From an uncultured Bacteroidaceae bacterium (GTDB lineage: Bacteria > Bacteroidota > Bacteroidia > Bacteroidales > Bacteroidaceae), in contig CAKRYD010000001.1 of NCBI GenBank assembly GCA_934426255.1, forward strand, positions 62,001-126,000: DNA of 64,000 nucleotides, written 5' to 3'. The first letter of the stretch is position 1; every line of letters starts with the position of its first letter. The position numbers and the translations under genes were made by a program. The notes beneath the pieces were generated by a model. It was not told where the DNA came from and searched no databases. It worked only from the letters and a program-made list of their open reading frames with translations. This document shows, piece by piece, positions 49,021 through 60,696 of the stretch.

Positions 49021-49824
49021 TTATGCGTTGTTCTGTGAAAATGAGTACTGCAAATTATCGCGGTTAAATTTTATCCCTAAGGGAGAAAAGAAAAAATCCA
49101 GTGCTCCGTTTTTAGCCAAATCGTGCGGCGTTCCTTGAAGCAAACTGCCATTGTTCAAAAGGAGCCATAAACAGTCTGCTGCTTGCAGGGCTAAATCAAG
49201 GTCGTGGGTTGAAAGCAATATCGATTTCCCGCTTTCATGAGCCAATGAACGCAGCAATTGCAACAGCTCGATTTTGCTTGGAAAATCAAGGAAGGCTATT
49301 GGCTCATCCAAAAGTATCACATCTGTTTGCTGGGCCAGGGCTTTTGCAATCATCAGCTTTTGCCTCTCACCGTCACTGAGGTTGCATAAACGGCGTTGCT
49401 CAAAGCCTTGCATCCCAACCTTTCGGATGCTGTCGGAAACTATTTCGCGGTCGTGACTTGACAAGTTTCCCCAAAAACCGGTGTAGGGGATACGTCCCAT
49501 AGACACCAGCTCGAAAGCTGTAAGACCGCCTGCCGGAACCTTGTCGGTCAAGACCACTCCTAAATGGTGTGACAGTTCTGTCGGAGAAAAATCATCCAAC
49601 GGCTTTCCGAAGAGGCTTATGCTGCCATCTAACGGCTTTTGAAAACCTGCCAATGTGCGTATGAGCGTAGACTTTCCAACACCGTTTGTACCCAATAGAC
49701 ATGTGAGTTGGCCGCCATATAATGAGGCATTAAGAGCTTTCGATGAAAAGCTAATTTTGCTTTTCGAGCGATAGCCCGTTGTTACATTGTTTAAACAAAA
49801 AGATTTATGCGAAGAATCATCCAC
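49021..49824 (-). CDS. ABC transporter ATP-binding protein (iron-siderophore/B12 type)
   Basis: 267 residues. Walker A GTNGVGKST, Q loop VVLTDK (Thr-Asp in place of the usual Gln region), signature LSDGERQKLMIAKAL, Walker B VILLDEP and switch His in LLSTHDLDLAL are visible. The spacing and GGLTAFELVSMGRIPYTG match the FecE/BtuD/FhuC group that powers metal-chelate import. No permease or binding-protein gene is next to it, so its partners must lie elsewhere. It overlaps topB transcriptionally. Confidence 0.88.
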   Translation of the reverse strand: MDDSSHKSFCLNNVTTGYRSKSKISFSSKALNASLYGGQLTCLLGTNGVGKSTLIRTLAGFQKPLDGSISLFGKPLDDFSPTELSHHLGVVLTDKVPAGGLTAFELVSMGRIPYTGFWGNLSSHDREIVSDSIRKVGMQGFEQRRLCNLSDGERQKLMIAKALAQQTDVILLDEPIAFLDFPSKIELLQLLRSLAHESGKSILLSTHDLDLALQAADCLWLLLNNGSLLQGTPHDLAKNGALDFFFSPLGIKFNRDNLQYSFSQNNA

Positions 49825-49842
49825 GACTTAAACATTGAGGTG

Positions 49843-49850
49843 CAAAGTTA
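49843..49850 (-). promoter_or_regulatory. Possible -7 box before the ABC ATPase gene
   Basis: Minus strand TAACTTTG, 19 bases before the start codon, overlapping the 3' end of the upstream transporter gene. No good -33 match. Confidence 0.45.
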
Positions 49851-50816
49851 AGCATTCCCGCCGTGAAAAAATTTATTTTGAGCTATGAAAACGCCCGTGA
49901 AAATCAAGATAAGGCCGACGGCCAAGCGCCATGTCATTATCTCGTTCATGAATAATATGGAAAACAAAGTGGAGAAAAACGGGTCTAAATACAAAAAGGA
50001 CGCAGACCTGACCGGTCCGAGGTTCGAGATGACCCGTCCCCATGCCCAGTAGCAGAACACGGAGGCGAAAACGGTCAAATACAGAATATTCAGCAGGATG
50101 GGAATATTGGAGCCCAATAATAAAGCATCGGCTGTCAGCCCTTGTTTTGCAAACAGAAGGGCAGACGTTACCCAACCATAAAAGAATGTTTTGCGCGAAA
50201 TGAACAGACTGGGATACTTCCCGGCAAGAGGACGTAGCAATAAGCTGTAGCAAGCCCAAGAAGCCGCAGCCAAAAGAGCCAAGGCATCTCCTTTTGGCGA
50301 AAGGTGCAAATCGTGGTGCCCGCTGAAAATGACGAAGCCTACTCCAGTGAGTGCAATGGCGAGGCCGATGAGGATGTTTCGTGTGATTTTCTGGTCTCTG
50401 AAAAGCAAAGAGGCCAGCACAATGGTGATTAAAGGGCAGAAGCTCATCAGAAATGACACATTCGTTGTTTGCGACATTGTCAAAGCGGTGTTTTGCAACC
50501 AATAATATAAGGTGCCGCCCAAGATGCCTGTCAATGCCAACAATAGCTCATCTTTCAAGCTCTTTGCCCACAGTTTTTTGAACGACAGAGCAAAAAGCAG
50601 TGCCCATGCTCCCAAAAAGCGGAAGAAGAATGTGCCGGGTGTTGACACGCCACTTGATTCCAACACCTTAGTAGCCGAAAATGTGGAGCCCCAAACAGCC
50701 ACAATCATTACTGCCAGAATGTAGTATCTAACATTGGTTTTTGTACGAAAAAGTTGTTTCACTGCGGTTTTAGATTTGTCGGTCACTTCATAAAAAGCAC
50801 CGGGTCTCAAGTTCAT
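49848..50816 (-). CDS. DMT-superfamily transporter (EamA type)
   Basis: 322 residues with about ten hydrophobic helices in two EamA repeats. Typical motifs are VWGSTFSATKVLESSGVSTP, ALTMSQTTNVSFLMSFCPLI and, at the end of repeat two, ILIFTGVFIAQNK. These inner-membrane proteins export metabolites or amino acids; the cargo cannot be told. The first 25 or so residues are polar and a later start is possible. It lies 17 bases after the LolC/E-like gene. Confidence 0.87.
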   Translation of the reverse strand: MNLRPGAFYEVTDKSKTAVKQLFRTKTNVRYYILAVMIVAVWGSTFSATKVLESSGVSTPGTFFFRFLGAWALLFALSFKKLWAKSLKDELLLALTGILGGTLYYWLQNTALTMSQTTNVSFLMSFCPLITIVLASLLFRDQKITRNILIGLAIALTGVGFVIFSGHHDLHLSPKGDALALLAAASWACYSLLLRPLAGKYPSLFISRKTFFYGWVTSALLFAKQGLTADALLLGSNIPILLNILYLTVFASVFCYWAWGRVISNLGPVRSASFLYLDPFFSTLFSILFMNEIMTWRLAVGLILIFTGVFIAQNKFFHGGNA

Positions 50817-50833
50817 TGTTTTCTGTAGTCACT

Positions 50834-52063
50834 CTAAGCAGTCAGTTTGCGGCTCAGGTAGCGTACGGGATACCAGGATGTGAGGAAAGACACAGCAATG
50901 ACAGTGACAAAGATGAGGACGATGTCAAGCCACTGAATGCTTACTGGGTAGGCATCGACTATGAACGTTCCGGATTCTTCTCCCAATTTGAGTATCCCGT
51001 ATTGCTGCTGTAGCCAGCATAATAAGATCCCAATACCGATTCCACAAATGACACCTACCAATGATATGAGCCGTCCTTCATAGAGGAAAATCCGTTCGAT
51101 GGTCCGGTTGTCTGCCCCTAAGTTGCGTAGCGTGCGAATGTCTTTCTGCTTGTCGATGATTAGCATGGACAACGAACCTATAATGTTGAAGCAGGCCACG
51201 AACAGGATGAAAGTCAGAAAAAGATAAGACATGTATTTCTCGACTTTCATTATACGGAAAACGTCTTCCTGCTGCTCATAACGGTCTGCTACACGGTATT
51301 TGCTTCCTGCAGTTTGTTGGAGACGTTTTTTTACCGAATTGATGTCGGCTCCGGGCTTGAGCTTCAGAAGTAGGGAACTTAGTTGTCCTTGCTTGTCAAA
51401 CATCTTTTGGGCAAATGCCAATGACGTGAGCAAGTATTCCTGATCGTATTTCTTCTGGTTCACAGAGAAGACCACGCCGGCTGAGTTCAGCTCATCCTGA
51501 TTGAAATTTGCAGTAGGGTCCATCATGTCAATCCTTGCACCGCGTTTGGGAGTGAATACTTCCAAAGGGTCGGTAAAGCTGGCCGACATGTTCAGGTACA
51601 TGGCCAACCGAATGCCGGGAATGCCATATTGTAGAACGTCGGCATGGAGAGCGAATTGCCCGTTACCATATAAGATGGATTGGATGTCGGTACATTCGGC
51701 AAAGTTGTCTTCTACTCCCATTAGCGTTATCATGGCCTGCTTGCCATTGTATTGTGCCATGGCTGCGTCTTCTAATGCTCCACATGCCACTTCGACATCT
51801 GCATCTTTCCTGATTTTGCCTATCAAGGCATCGGACTGGTTGAAGGCCTTGCCTTTTTGGGGCACAACCTTTAAGTCGGGGTCGAAGTTGGTGAAGCACG
51901 ATGCGACAAGGTCTTGGAATCCATTGAACACGGATAGTGTGCAAACCAAAGCCATAGATGCCACTGCTACGCCCAATACCGAAATGAGCGATATGACATT
52001 AATGGCTGTATGGCTCTTCTTGGCGAAGAGGTAACGCCGGGCTATATAGAACGGAAAGTTCAA
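50834..52063 (-). CDS. FtsX-like ABC permease (LolC/LolE lipoprotein-releasing type)
   Basis: 409 residues. It starts with the LolC/E hallmark FYIARRYLFAKKSHTAINVI, one transmembrane helix, a large periplasmic domain (about 50-270), and three C-terminal helices that form the FtsX domain (LFLTFILFVACFNIIGSLSM, RTLRNLGADNRTIERIFLYE). In the Lol system such a protein extracts lipoproteins from the inner membrane with LolD ATPase. Bacteroidetes usually carry this gene next to rbfA, as here. Confidence 0.9.
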   Translation of the reverse strand: MNFPFYIARRYLFAKKSHTAINVISLISVLGVAVASMALVCTLSVFNGFQDLVASCFTNFDPDLKVVPQKGKAFNQSDALIGKIRKDADVEVACGALEDAAMAQYNGKQAMITLMGVEDNFAECTDIQSILYGNGQFALHADVLQYGIPGIRLAMYLNMSASFTDPLEVFTPKRGARIDMMDPTANFNQDELNSAGVVFSVNQKKYDQEYLLTSLAFAQKMFDKQGQLSSLLLKLKPGADINSVKKRLQQTAGSKYRVADRYEQQEDVFRIMKVEKYMSYLFLTFILFVACFNIIGSLSMLIIDKQKDIRTLRNLGADNRTIERIFLYEGRLISLVGVICGIGIGILLCWLQQQYGILKLGEESGTFIVDAYPVSIQWLDIVLIFVTVIAVSFLTSWYPVRYLSRKLTA

Positions 52064-52067
52064 GAAC

Positions 52068-52403
52068 TTATTTCTTTAACAATTCGTCAATATGCTCCAT
52101 ATAGTCGAGCGTATCGTCTACGAAGAAACGCAGCTCGGGTATAATCCTGAGCTGATAACGAAGGCGTTGTCCCAGATCGTATCTTACGGTGCGTCCGTTT
52201 GCCGCGATGTTGTCAACGATGTCTTTGGCCTTGTCTGAAGGAAAGACGCTTAAATATACGTTGCAATAGCTCAAGTCGGGTGATACCCTGCAATTGCTTA
52301 CGGAAACCATTACTCCATGCATCGCTTTAGTCTGCAGGAGGAACAGCTCACTTAGTTCTTTCTGTATGAGACGTCCTATCTTGTTCTGACGTGTTTTTTC
52401 CAT
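52068..52403 (-). CDS. rbfA: Ribosome-binding factor A
   Basis: 111 residues. A KH-like fold with RQNKIGRLIQKELSELFLLQ, VSNCRVSPDLSYCNVYLSVF and RIIPELRFFVDDTLDYMEHI. It assists late maturation of the 30S subunit at the 5' end of 16S rRNA. It lies 10 bases after metG and 4 bases before the LolC/E-like gene. Confidence 0.95.
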   Translation of the reverse strand: MEKTRQNKIGRLIQKELSELFLLQTKAMHGVMVSVSNCRVSPDLSYCNVYLSVFPSDKAKDIVDNIAANGRTVRYDLGQRLRYQLRIIPELRFFVDDTLDYMEHIDELLKK

Positions 52404-52413
52404 GTTTGGTTGT

Positions 52414-54456
52414 CTATTGAACTTTGCAGCCCGGCTTTACTGTGCGGTCTGTGGTCATTACACTGAGGTTGCCGTCTGCGTTGAGTGCACTTAGTATCAT
52501 TCCCTGACTTGTGATTTTGCCGAATTTGCGTGGAGCCAGATTGGCGATGAAGCATACTTGTTTGCCTATCAGTTCTTCCGGCTTGTAGTGCAGAGCCAAC
52601 CCGCTTATTATGGTGCGTTCGCCCATACCATCGTCTATGGTGAATTGCAGTAGCTTGTCTTTCTTGGCTACTTTGGTGCAGTCTTTTACTGTGCCCACCC
52701 GGATGTCCAGTTTGGCAAAGTCATCAATGTTTATATCGGGAGCCACAGCTTCAGGCTTGAAGTTTTCCATTTCATTGGCAATCTTCATGTCATGCAGCTT
52801 TTTTACTTGTGCTTCAACAACGTCGTCTTCAATCTTTTCAAACAGCAGTGAAGGTTCACCCAGTTGCATCCCTGCTTTAAGGATGTCAGTGCGGCCCAGG
52901 TCGTTCCATACGCATTTGTCGAGTCCTATCATGGCGCGTAGGCGTTGGCTGCTAAAAGGCAGGAAAGGCTCAAATGCAATTGAAAGATTGGCCACAAGCT
53001 GCAAACTGAGGTAGAGAATAGTCTTTACACGCTCCGGATTGTCCTTTACGATAGCCCATGGTTCGCTTTCTGCCAGGTATTTGTTGCCTATGCGCGCAAG
53101 TTCCATGGCTTCTTTTTGTGCTTCGCGGAAATGGAATGTATCAAGGAGCTGCTCAACGCGGTTCTTTACATCTGTAAATTCCGCAATCATCTTCTTGTCT
53201 TCATTGGTCCATTCGCCGGGTTGTGGAACAATGCCTTGATAATACTTCTTGGTGAGTTGCAGAGCTCTGTTGACAAAGTTGCCGTAGACAGCCACCAGTT
53301 CATTGTTGTTGCGTGCCTGGAAGTCTTTCCACGTGAAGTTATTGTCTTTTGTTTCCGGAGCATTGGCAGTGAGCACGTAGCGCAGAATATCTTGTTTGCC
53401 GGGAAAGTCCTTGTTGTATTCATGCAGCCATACAGCCCAATTGCGTGATGTTGAAATCTTGTTGTCTTCAAGATTCAGGAACTCATTGGCCGGAACGTTG
53501 TCGGGAAGTATATAGCTTCCTTCGGCTTTCAGCATGGTAGGGAACACGATGCAGTGGAACACGATGTTGTCTTTGCCGATAAAGTGTACCAGGCGTGTCG
53601 ACTTGTCTTTCCACCATGTTTCCCAGTCATCGGGGCGCAAGTCTATGGTGTTGCTGATATATCCTATGGGTGCGTCAAACCAAACATAAAGCACTTTGCC
53701 TTCGGCTCCCTCGACCGGAACGGGAATACCCCAGTCCAAGTCGCGGCTTACTGCACGGGGCTGCAAACCTGTGTCCAACCAGCTCTTGCATTGTCCATAG
53801 ACATTGCTGCGCCACTCCTTATGGTCTTTCAGTATCCACTCTTCGAGCCAAGGCTGATATTTGTCCAATGGCAGATACCAATGCTTGGTCTTCTTCAGCA
53901 CGGGTGTGCTGCCGCTCACTGTGCTATGTGGGTTAATCAGCTCTGTGGGGCTTAGGGCAGAACCGCAATGCTCGCACTGATCGCCATATGCGCCTTGTGC
54001 ATGGCAGTGGGGACATTCGCCCACAATGTAGCGGTCGGCCAGGAATGTCTTGGCTTCTTCATCGTAGTATTGTTCGCTTTCCTTTTCCAGAAATACGCCT
54101 TTGTCATATAGTGTTCTGAAGAAATCGGAAGCCACACGGCTGTGTGTTTTTGAAGTTGTCCGGCCGTAAATGTCGAAGCTTATGCCAAACTGCTCAAAGC
54201 TTTCTTTGATGAGCTTGTGGTATCTGTCGACTATATCTTGGGGACTGCAGCCTTCCTTACGTGCCCTGATGGTAACAGGAACGCCATGTTCGTCAGAGCC
54301 GCAGATGAATAGTACGGGCTCTCCTTTCAGGCGCAAGTAGCGCACGTATATGTCGGATGGCACATAGACACCGGCCAGGTGTCCTATGTGAATGCCGCCG
54401 TTTGCATAGGGCAGTGCGGCAGTAACCAATGTGCGTTTGAACTTCTTATCTGTCAT
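52414..54456 (-). CDS. metG: Methionyl-tRNA synthetase with C-terminal tRNA-binding domain
   Basis: 680 residues. The HIGH motif is [10 protein letters not shown], zinc-binding cysteines are in [18 protein letters not shown], and the KMSKS loop has the variant KISTSR. The C-terminal EMAP/Trbp111-type domain begins around [15 protein letters not shown] (residue 570 on). It charges initiator and elongator tRNA-Met. It lies between hisS and rbfA. Confidence 0.98.
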   Translation of the reverse strand: MTDKKFKRTLVTAALPYANGGIHIGHLAGVYVPSDIYVRYLRLKGEPVLFICGSDEHGVPVTIRARKEGCSPQDIVDRYHKLIKESFEQFGISFDIYGRTTSKTHSRVASDFFRTLYDKGVFLEKESEQYYDEEAKTFLADRYIVGECPHCHAQGAYGDQCEHCGSALSPTELINPHSTVSGSTPVLKKTKHWYLPLDKYQPWLEEWILKDHKEWRSNVYGQCKSWLDTGLQPRAVSRDLDWGIPVPVEGAEGKVLYVWFDAPIGYISNTIDLRPDDWETWWKDKSTRLVHFIGKDNIVFHCIVFPTMLKAEGSYILPDNVPANEFLNLEDNKISTSRNWAVWLHEYNKDFPGKQDILRYVLTANAPETKDNNFTWKDFQARNNNELVAVYGNFVNRALQLTKKYYQGIVPQPGEWTNEDKKMIAEFTDVKNRVEQLLDTFHFREAQKEAMELARIGNKYLAESEPWAIVKDNPERVKTILYLSLQLVANLSIAFEPFLPFSSQRLRAMIGLDKCVWNDLGRTDILKAGMQLGEPSLLFEKIEDDVVEAQVKKLHDMKIANEMENFKPEAVAPDINIDDFAKLDIRVGTVKDCTKVAKKDKLLQFTIDDGMGERTIISGLALHYKPEELIGKQVCFIANLAPRKFGKITSQGMILSALNADGNLSVMTTDRTVKPGCKVQ

Positions 54457-54476
54457 TGTCTCGTGTTTTCTGGCTT

Positions 54477-55841
54477 TTAATGGTTGATTTCCTCTATCAC
54501 TTGTTCCGGAGTCAGGCTTTTTTGCTCTCCTGTCTGCATGTTCTTAAGCGACACAAGTCCGGATGCAATCTCGTTTTCTCCAATCAATGCTACGTAGTTA
54601 GCTCCTACTGCGTTGGCATAGCTCATTTGTTTCTTCATCTTGACACTGTCGGGATAGACTTCCGTACGTATGCCTGCCTTGCGCATGCTTGCTGCCAGCT
54701 TTATGCAATGTGCGGCCTCTTTGTCTCCGAAGTTGATGAACAACAGCTGTACACCACTGGTGGTCTCTTCCGGGTAGAGGTCCAGTTGGTTCAGTACATC
54801 AAATATCCTGTCGGCACCGAAGGAGATGCCTACACCACTTAGGCCCGGCATCCCGAAGATTCCCGTAAGGTTGTCATAGCGGCCTCCACCTGTAATGCTG
54901 CCTATGGCTGCATCCAGGGCTTTCACTTCGAATATGCAGCCTGTGTAGTAGTTGAGCCCGCGTGCCAATGTCAGGTCAAACTCCATCTGATTCCTTAGCC
55001 CCAGGCTTTCCAGTGCTTGCAGTACGAAGGTGCATTCTTCGATACCTTTCTTGCCTGTTTCGCTGTTTTCCAGCATTTTGCTGATGGCAGCGAGCCGCGA
55101 TTGATTGTCACCTTTGATGTCAAACAGCGGCTGCAGTTTGTCGATGGCTTCGGCTTCGAGGCCGTCGGCAGCCAGTTCTTCGCGTACTTTGTCTACACCT
55201 ATCTTGTCGAGCTTATCTATTGCTACGGTGATGTCGACTATCTTGTCGGGGCATCCTATATACTCTGCGACCCCTGTAAGTATCTTGCGGTTGTTGATCT
55301 TTATGCAGGTTCTGATGCCGAAACGTGCGAATACTTCATCGACAATCTGCATCAGTTCCACTTCGTTCCACAATGAGTTTGAGCCTACCACATCGGCGTC
55401 GCATTGGTAGAACTCACGATAGCGTCCTTTCTGAGGCCTGTCGGCACGCCATACGGGCTGTATCTGGTAGCGTTTGAATGGCATTTGTAGCTCGTCATGA
55501 TGCTGCACAACGAACCTTGCAAATGGTACGGTAAGGTCATACCGGAGTCCCTTTTCGCACAGGCGGGGAGCCAGTTGGTTGGCCGTGAGTCCCTGCCATT
55601 CATCCGTGGTGACCGGCTGTTTGAAGTCTCCGGAGTTTAATATCTTGAACAGAAGTTTGTCGCCTTCTTCACCGTATTTTCCCATCAGTGTGGATAGGTT
55701 CTCCATGGCCGGGGTTTCTATCTGGCGGAATCCGTACATGGCAAATACGCCGCGTATGGTGTCGAATATGTAATTGCGCTTTGCCATTTCCATGGGCGAA
55801 AAGTCGCGTGTCCCTTTGGGTATGTTGGGTTTTGCTGCCAT
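54477..55841 (-). CDS. hisS: Histidyl-tRNA synthetase
   Basis: 454 residues from [20 protein letters not shown]. Class II motifs: KGTRDF at the N-terminus, motif 2 [20 protein letters not shown], histidine loop [15 protein letters not shown] and [10 protein letters not shown], motif 3 [13 protein letters not shown], then the anticodon-binding domain. An ATG two codons earlier (55847) overlaps the yfhO stop and might be used by coupled translation. A still longer frame reaching 56084 runs into yfhO and was rejected. Confidence 0.97.
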   Translation of the reverse strand: MAAKPNIPKGTRDFSPMEMAKRNYIFDTIRGVFAMYGFRQIETPAMENLSTLMGKYGEEGDKLLFKILNSGDFKQPVTTDEWQGLTANQLAPRLCEKGLRYDLTVPFARFVVQHHDELQMPFKRYQIQPVWRADRPQKGRYREFYQCDADVVGSNSLWNEVELMQIVDEVFARFGIRTCIKINNRKILTGVAEYIGCPDKIVDITVAIDKLDKIGVDKVREELAADGLEAEAIDKLQPLFDIKGDNQSRLAAISKMLENSETGKKGIEECTFVLQALESLGLRNQMEFDLTLARGLNYYTGCIFEVKALDAAIGSITGGGRYDNLTGIFGMPGLSGVGISFGADRIFDVLNQLDLYPEETTSGVQLLFINFGDKEAAHCIKLAASMRKAGIRTEVYPDSVKMKKQMSYANAVGANYVALIGENEIASGLVSLKNMQTGEQKSLTPEQVIEEINH

Positions 55842-55846
55842 TGTCA

Positions 55847-58363
55847 TCAATTCTTGTGTCGGTTTGTAGTCTGCATTCCGGTGCGTAAGGCCTTCACTAT
55901 TGCATAGATGAATCCCAGCACCATCAATATCAGTGCGGCATAGGCCACGGTTTCCGTTGCCTTGACGCTTGCGGGCCTGAAGGTCATGCATATCTTGTGT
56001 TTGCCTGCGGGCACGTAGGCTGCACGCAGCACATAGTCGGCTCTTCCCAGTTCCAGCGGCTTGCCGTCGATGGTGGCCTGCCATCCCGGATAGTAGATTT
56101 CCGAGAATATGGCTATGCCGCCTGTGGCCGATGAGGTTTCGTAGTGCAGTTCGTCGGCTTCATACTTCACCAGTTTGATGGTGCTTGTGCTGTCGCAGGC
56201 ATCGTTGCCGGCCTTTGCCAATGTTGCCTGATACTGTATGTCGGCCACAGCTGTGGTACGTGGGTCAATCTGTTTCAGTGCATTGAGCTCTTCGTTAGGC
56301 GTCTTCACAAACTGTATCTTGTCCACAAACCAGGCATTGCCATAGGCTGCCGTGTTGGTGAATGCGGCTTCCTGCCCGTTGCCCACAGGGAAGATGAAGT
56401 ATTTACAGTTGAGCATGTTGAGCACGGGCGACACTTTGCTGAAGTTGATTTCTGCGATGCTTTTGTGTGCTCCCACTTCATCGGATATGCGTTGTATCTC
56501 GGGTGCGATGCATGAGTTGATAAGGTCTTGGTAGCGTCCCAGCTTGGCCGGGTGGTAGCCTCCTATGCTTTTGTGGTAGTAGGCTGTCTCGTTTTCGTTG
56601 AAGGTGTTGCGTGCCAGGTTCAGCACTCTGTAGTCAAGGCTCTTGTCGCGCAGTATCATTTCGTCGGCTGCTGTCTTGGCAAAGCTTTGCTCGTTGTGCT
56701 GTTCTTCCACAAAGTTGTTATCGTTCAGATAGCGTTTGTTCACGCTATACATGTCAATGATGCAGAGGGCGGCAAGTGCGATGGTTAGTGGCACGGCTTT
56801 CAGTTTCTTGTAGCGGTAGGCCAGAAGCAGCACAAAGCCGGCCAGGACTACTGCGAAGCTCCGCCATGCGTCGGCCACGAATATGGTTTTTCTCATTTCG
56901 CTCAGGTTGGCCATGATGGCGTCTCCCACTGCGGGGTTGGCGGCAAAGGCCATTCCCAACTGTGTCTTCTCGTTGGCCGATATGTAGGAGGGGAAGAACA
57001 GTGTGGGCATCAATGCGAACAGCAGTGCCATGCCTCCGGTCAGGGCGAAGCTCACGTAGAGGTATTTGGCCTTGCGTTTTAGCAGTTCGGGTTCCTGAAT
57101 CACCTTGGCCAGTCCCATGATGGCAAGCAGCGGAATGGTGAATTCGGCTATGACGAGTATGGAGGCTACGGTGCGGAACTTATTATAATAAGGTATATAG
57201 TCTATGAAAAAGTCGGTCAGAGTCGAGAAGTTGTGTCCCCACGAGAGCATGATGCTGAGCACTGTTGCCGCGAGGAGGCTCCATTTTATCGGCCCTTTGA
57301 CGATGAAGAGGCTTAGGAAGAAGAGCATCAGTATGCAGGCTCCTACGTAGACGGGTCCCGATGTTCCGGGCTGGTTGCCCCAGTATTGTCCTATCTGCTG
57401 GTATATCTGTGCATATTGCGGGTCGGCTTTTTCCATGGCTTTGTTGTTGCTTGCCAATGGCACCGATGCCCCACCTTTGGCGTTGGGCACCAGGAGTGTC
57501 CATGTTTCTCCTATGCCATAGCTCCATTGTGTTATGTAGTCTTTGCTCAATCCGTTCTTTTTCGGTGTTGCCGCTGACTCGATAGAGGCTGTTCCGCGCA
57601 TGGTTTCCTTGCTGTATTCATATGTATGGTAGAGGCTGGGAAGATTGGCGGCGAGGGCTATGATGCAGGCTGTTACAAATGTGGCTGTGGCTTTTGCGAA
57701 GCGCGGCAGTGTGTGTTCTTTGACGGCTTGCACCAGATATCCGATGATCATCAGTAGCATGACGAAGCCGAAGTAGTAGGTCATCTGCAGGTGGTTTGAC
57801 AATATCTGGAAGGCCATGAACAGGGCACTTACGAGGCCGCCCCACAGGTATTTGCCGCGATAGCACAGTATCATGCCGGCTATTGTGGGTGGTATGAAGG
57901 CCAGTGTCATTACTTTCCATATGTGTCCGGCTGCGATGATGATGAAGAAGTATGACGAGAATGCCCATGCTATTGCGCCTAATGCCGAGAGCCAGGGTCT
58001 ATAGCGCAGCACGCGCATCAAGACATAGAAGCCAGTGAGAAGTATAAAGACATACATCAACGCTCCGCTGAGTCCCAGCTCGTAGGCACTACGTATCCAG
58101 CTCAGCGCTGTGCGGGAGCTGTAGGTGGGTGTTATCTGGAATGTGGGCATGCCTCCGAAGATGGCGTTGGTCCAACGTGTGATTTCGCCTGTCTTTTCCT
58201 GGTGGCGTGCTATCTCCTGTCCCAGGCCTATGCCTGCTGTGTTGTCGCTGCCCGAGAGCACGAGTCCCTGTGTGGCCGGTGTGATGAAGTAGGCCAGTGA
58301 CAGCAGCAGGAAGAACAGCAGGGCGGCTACATCGGGGCCTATTTGTTTGAATAATCTGTTCAT
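55847..58363 (-). CDS. YfhO-family integral membrane protein
   Basis: 838 residues with a dozen or more hydrophobic helices in the first 530 residues ([40 protein letters not shown]), a large non-membrane domain (about 560-800, ending [20 protein letters not shown]) and a last helix. The [10 protein letters not shown] segment is the family hallmark. In Gram-positive bacteria YfhO acts in glycosylation of teichoic acids; in Bacteroidetes the role is unknown but probably concerns transfer of sugars at the inner membrane. It lies between ahcY and hisS. Confidence 0.9.
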   Translation of the reverse strand: MNRLFKQIGPDVAALLFFLLLSLAYFITPATQGLVLSGSDNTAGIGLGQEIARHQEKTGEITRWTNAIFGGMPTFQITPTYSSRTALSWIRSAYELGLSGALMYVFILLTGFYVLMRVLRYRPWLSALGAIAWAFSSYFFIIIAAGHIWKVMTLAFIPPTIAGMILCYRGKYLWGGLVSALFMAFQILSNHLQMTYYFGFVMLLMIIGYLVQAVKEHTLPRFAKATATFVTACIIALAANLPSLYHTYEYSKETMRGTASIESAATPKKNGLSKDYITQWSYGIGETWTLLVPNAKGGASVPLASNNKAMEKADPQYAQIYQQIGQYWGNQPGTSGPVYVGACILMLFFLSLFIVKGPIKWSLLAATVLSIMLSWGHNFSTLTDFFIDYIPYYNKFRTVASILVIAEFTIPLLAIMGLAKVIQEPELLKRKAKYLYVSFALTGGMALLFALMPTLFFPSYISANEKTQLGMAFAANPAVGDAIMANLSEMRKTIFVADAWRSFAVVLAGFVLLLAYRYKKLKAVPLTIALAALCIIDMYSVNKRYLNDNNFVEEQHNEQSFAKTAADEMILRDKSLDYRVLNLARNTFNENETAYYHKSIGGYHPAKLGRYQDLINSCIAPEIQRISDEVGAHKSIAEINFSKVSPVLNMLNCKYFIFPVGNGQEAAFTNTAAYGNAWFVDKIQFVKTPNEELNALKQIDPRTTAVADIQYQATLAKAGNDACDSTSTIKLVKYEADELHYETSSATGGIAIFSEIYYPGWQATIDGKPLELGRADYVLRAAYVPAGKHKICMTFRPASVKATETVAYAALILMVLGFIYAIVKALRTGMQTTNRHKN

Positions 58364-58402
58364 GTGACTGATGGTGTGTTGCTTGGATGGTTCTATCCGG
58401 TG

Positions 58403-59821
58403 TTAGTAACGATAGGTTTCTGCCTTGAACGGGCCTTCTTTGTCTACGCCTATGTAGTCGGCCTGTGCCTGTGTGAGGTGTGTGAGGTGTACGCCTACGC
58501 TCTTGAGATGTAGCCGGGCCACTTCTTCGTCCAGCTTCTTCGGCAGTACATATACGCCGGTTTCGTAGTGGTTGGTGTATAGTTCTATCTGGGCCAAAGT
58601 CTGGTTAGTGAAGGAGTTGCTCATAACAAAACTGGGGTGACCTGTGGCACATCCGAGGTTGACAAGCCTACCGTCTGCAAGTACCGTTATGTGGTGGCCG
58701 TCGGCAAAGAGGTAGCTGTCCACTTGTGGCTTTATGGCTGTTCTCACCACGCCTTCTGCCTTGTGGAGCCTTTCAACCTGTATTTCTCCGTCGAAGTGAC
58801 CTATATTGCACACGATGGCTTCATCGGGCATTTGCTGCATGTGTTCCAGGGTAATGACGTCTATGTTGCCTGTGGCTGTCACGAAGATGTTGCCGCGTGG
58901 GGCTGCTTCGTCCATAGTGACCACTTCGTAGCCTTCCATGGCTGCCTGCAGTGCGCATATGGGGTCTATCTCTGTGATGAGCACGCGTGCTCCGCTGTTG
59001 CGCAGGCTTTGTGCGCAGCCTTTGCCTACATCGCCATATCCGCATACTACACATACCTTGCCGGCAATCATGACATCGGTGGCTCTGCGGATGCCGTCCA
59101 GGAGTGATTCTCTGCAACCGTAGAGGTTGTCAAATTTGCTTTTGGTCACTGAGTCGTTTACATTGAAGGCGGGGAAAAGCAGCTCTCCGTGTTTCTGCAT
59201 GTTGTAGAGGCGGTGTACGCCTGTGGTGGTTTCTTCGCTCACGCCTTTCATGCCTTGGGCTGTGGTGTGCCATCTGTCGGGCTGTGCCTTGAGCACTTTT
59301 TTGAGCATGTCCTTGAGGGCTGCTTCGTCGTCGCTGCCCGATGGTGTGTCGAGCACTGCGGGGTTGTTTTCGGCTTTTACGCCGAGGTGTATCATGAGTG
59401 TGGCATCGCCGCCGTCGTCAACTATCATGTTGGGCAGCTGGCCGTCGGGGAAGTTCATGGCCTGTAGGGCACACCACCAGTATTCTTCCTGTGTTTCGCC
59501 TTTCCAGGCAAATACGGGGATGCCTTGTGCGGCTATGGCTGCTGCGGCATGGTCTTGGGTGGAATAGATGTTGCATGAGCTCCATCTCACCTCTGCACCC
59601 AGTGCCACGAGGGTTCTAATCAGCACGGCTGTCTGTATGGTCATGTGCAGTGAGCCCATGATGCGTGCGCCTTTCAGGGGCTGTGTGCCGGCATATTTCT
59701 CCCGGAGGGCCATAAGTCCCGGCATTTCGTGTTCGGCGATGCGTATTTCCTGCCGTCCGAATTCGGCGAGCCCTATGTCGGCCACTTTGTACGGCTCATT
59801 GCTGAATAGTTGTTTTTCCAT
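58403..59821 (-). CDS. ahcY: Adenosylhomocysteinase
   Basis: 472 residues from [20 protein letters not shown]. Substrate residues are in [13 protein letters not shown] and [16 protein letters not shown], the NAD site is [16 protein letters not shown], and the end [12 protein letters not shown] is typical. It splits S-adenosylhomocysteine into adenosine and homocysteine, sparing methyltransferases from product inhibition. It has a strong promoter and leads the group ahcY-yfhO-hisS-metG-rbfA. The upstream ATG at 59863 precedes the -7 box and was rejected. Confidence 0.98.
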   Translation of the reverse strand: MEKQLFSNEPYKVADIGLAEFGRQEIRIAEHEMPGLMALREKYAGTQPLKGARIMGSLHMTIQTAVLIRTLVALGAEVRWSSCNIYSTQDHAAAAIAAQGIPVFAWKGETQEEYWWCALQAMNFPDGQLPNMIVDDGGDATLMIHLGVKAENNPAVLDTPSGSDDEAALKDMLKKVLKAQPDRWHTTAQGMKGVSEETTTGVHRLYNMQKHGELLFPAFNVNDSVTKSKFDNLYGCRESLLDGIRRATDVMIAGKVCVVCGYGDVGKGCAQSLRNSGARVLITEIDPICALQAAMEGYEVVTMDEAAPRGNIFVTATGNIDVITLEHMQQMPDEAIVCNIGHFDGEIQVERLHKAEGVVRTAIKPQVDSYLFADGHHITVLADGRLVNLGCATGHPSFVMSNSFTNQTLAQIELYTNHYETGVYVLPKKLDEEVARLHLKSVGVHLTHLTQAQADYIGVDKEGPFKAETYRY

Positions 59822-59849
59822 TTGTTTTGCGTGTTTCTTTATTTGACTG

Positions 59850-59881
59850 CAAAGATAGCTCAATTCGGTGAAAGGAGCAAC
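59850..59881 (-). promoter_or_regulatory. Promoter of ahcY and downstream genes
   Basis: Minus strand GTTG is followed after 20 bases by TATCTTTG (59850-59857), 28 bases before the ahcY start. Confidence 0.75.
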
Positions 59882-59923
59882 ACTATGCTGCTCCTAAATG
59901 CCTGTCTGTCCGCATCCGCGGCT

Positions 59924-60523
59924 TCAGGCCGGCAGATATACGGGTGAGTTGCGCGGACCTTCTTTTTTGAGTGTACCGGTGGCGGTGAAATGTTTCAGCC
60001 ATTTGCGTGCTGTGCTTCCAAGGAGCCCGAACTCTGTCTCCAGGGTGCGCCGCGTCAGGCTCCGGTGGGTGGAGAGGTAGGTGTGTATCTTTTCCAGCAG
60101 TTCAGCTTCGGTATAGGCTTTCGAGCGGTGCGGGGTGTTGTCGCGCTCAAAGCTGGTTGCGTGTTTCATTTCGCGCAGGAGTGAGGCTTCGGGCCGAAAC
60201 TTTATGCCGCTCACCTGCACATGGTTGCCCTTCACCTGTTCTATGGTGAGGCCTTCGGGCATTTGGGCTTCTACGGCAAGGGAAAAGTAACCTATTTCGG
60301 GAATGTAGAACCTGTTGCCGCTCGTCAGTTCGCATACCAGGCAGTCGCGCAAGGCAGAGAGGGCTGCTTTCACGTCGCCCTTGGTCAGCGAGCAGCGGCC
60401 TTGTATGTAGCCGGCCAGCTGATCGGCGGTCATGGGGCTGTGGTCTGTGATGCCTACATACTTGCGTTCTTCGCCCTTGCCTTCGGAGTTGTGTATGGAG
60501 CGTATGTCATATTTGATGCTCAT
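59924..60523 (-). CDS. HU-like DNA-binding protein with an extra C-terminal domain
   Basis: 199 residues. The first about 125 residues resemble the HU/IHF-related proteins of Bacteroidetes (MTADQLAGYIQGRCSLTKGD, then LVCELTSGNRFYIPEIGYFS). The remaining part (about 135-199; YTEAELLEKIHTYLSTHRSL, then TEFGLLGSTARKWLKHFTAT) looks like a winged-helix or helix-turn-helix unit, not part of standard HU. It probably binds DNA as a local regulator or architectural protein. It stands alone with its own promoter; a palindromic repeat array lies about 175 bases upstream. Confidence 0.78.
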   Translation of the reverse strand: MSIKYDIRSIHNSEGKGEERKYVGITDHSPMTADQLAGYIQGRCSLTKGDVKAALSALRDCLVCELTSGNRFYIPEIGYFSLAVEAQMPEGLTIEQVKGNHVQVSGIKFRPEASLLREMKHATSFERDNTPHRSKAYTEAELLEKIHTYLSTHRSLTRRTLETEFGLLGSTARKWLKHFTATGTLKKEGPRNSPVYLPA

Positions 60524-60549
60524 GTGATAGATATTTTATATTCAGATGC

Positions 60550-60581
60550 CAAAGATACAAAATTATTGTGTATACTGCAAA
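60550..60581 (-). promoter_or_regulatory. Promoter of the HU-like gene
   Basis: Minus strand TTTG, 20 bases, TATCTTTG (60550-60557); a full match to the consensus, 27 bases before the start. Confidence 0.78.
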
Positions 60582-60696
60582 TCGGCTGCATTCTGTCTTT
60601 TTGCGGGCCCTGCTGTGGCACTTCTGCTGCCTGACGGTGTGGCTTCGGTCTTTGGGTTGCCTCATGTCTGCGGCCTTGAAGCCTTGATTTTGTGAC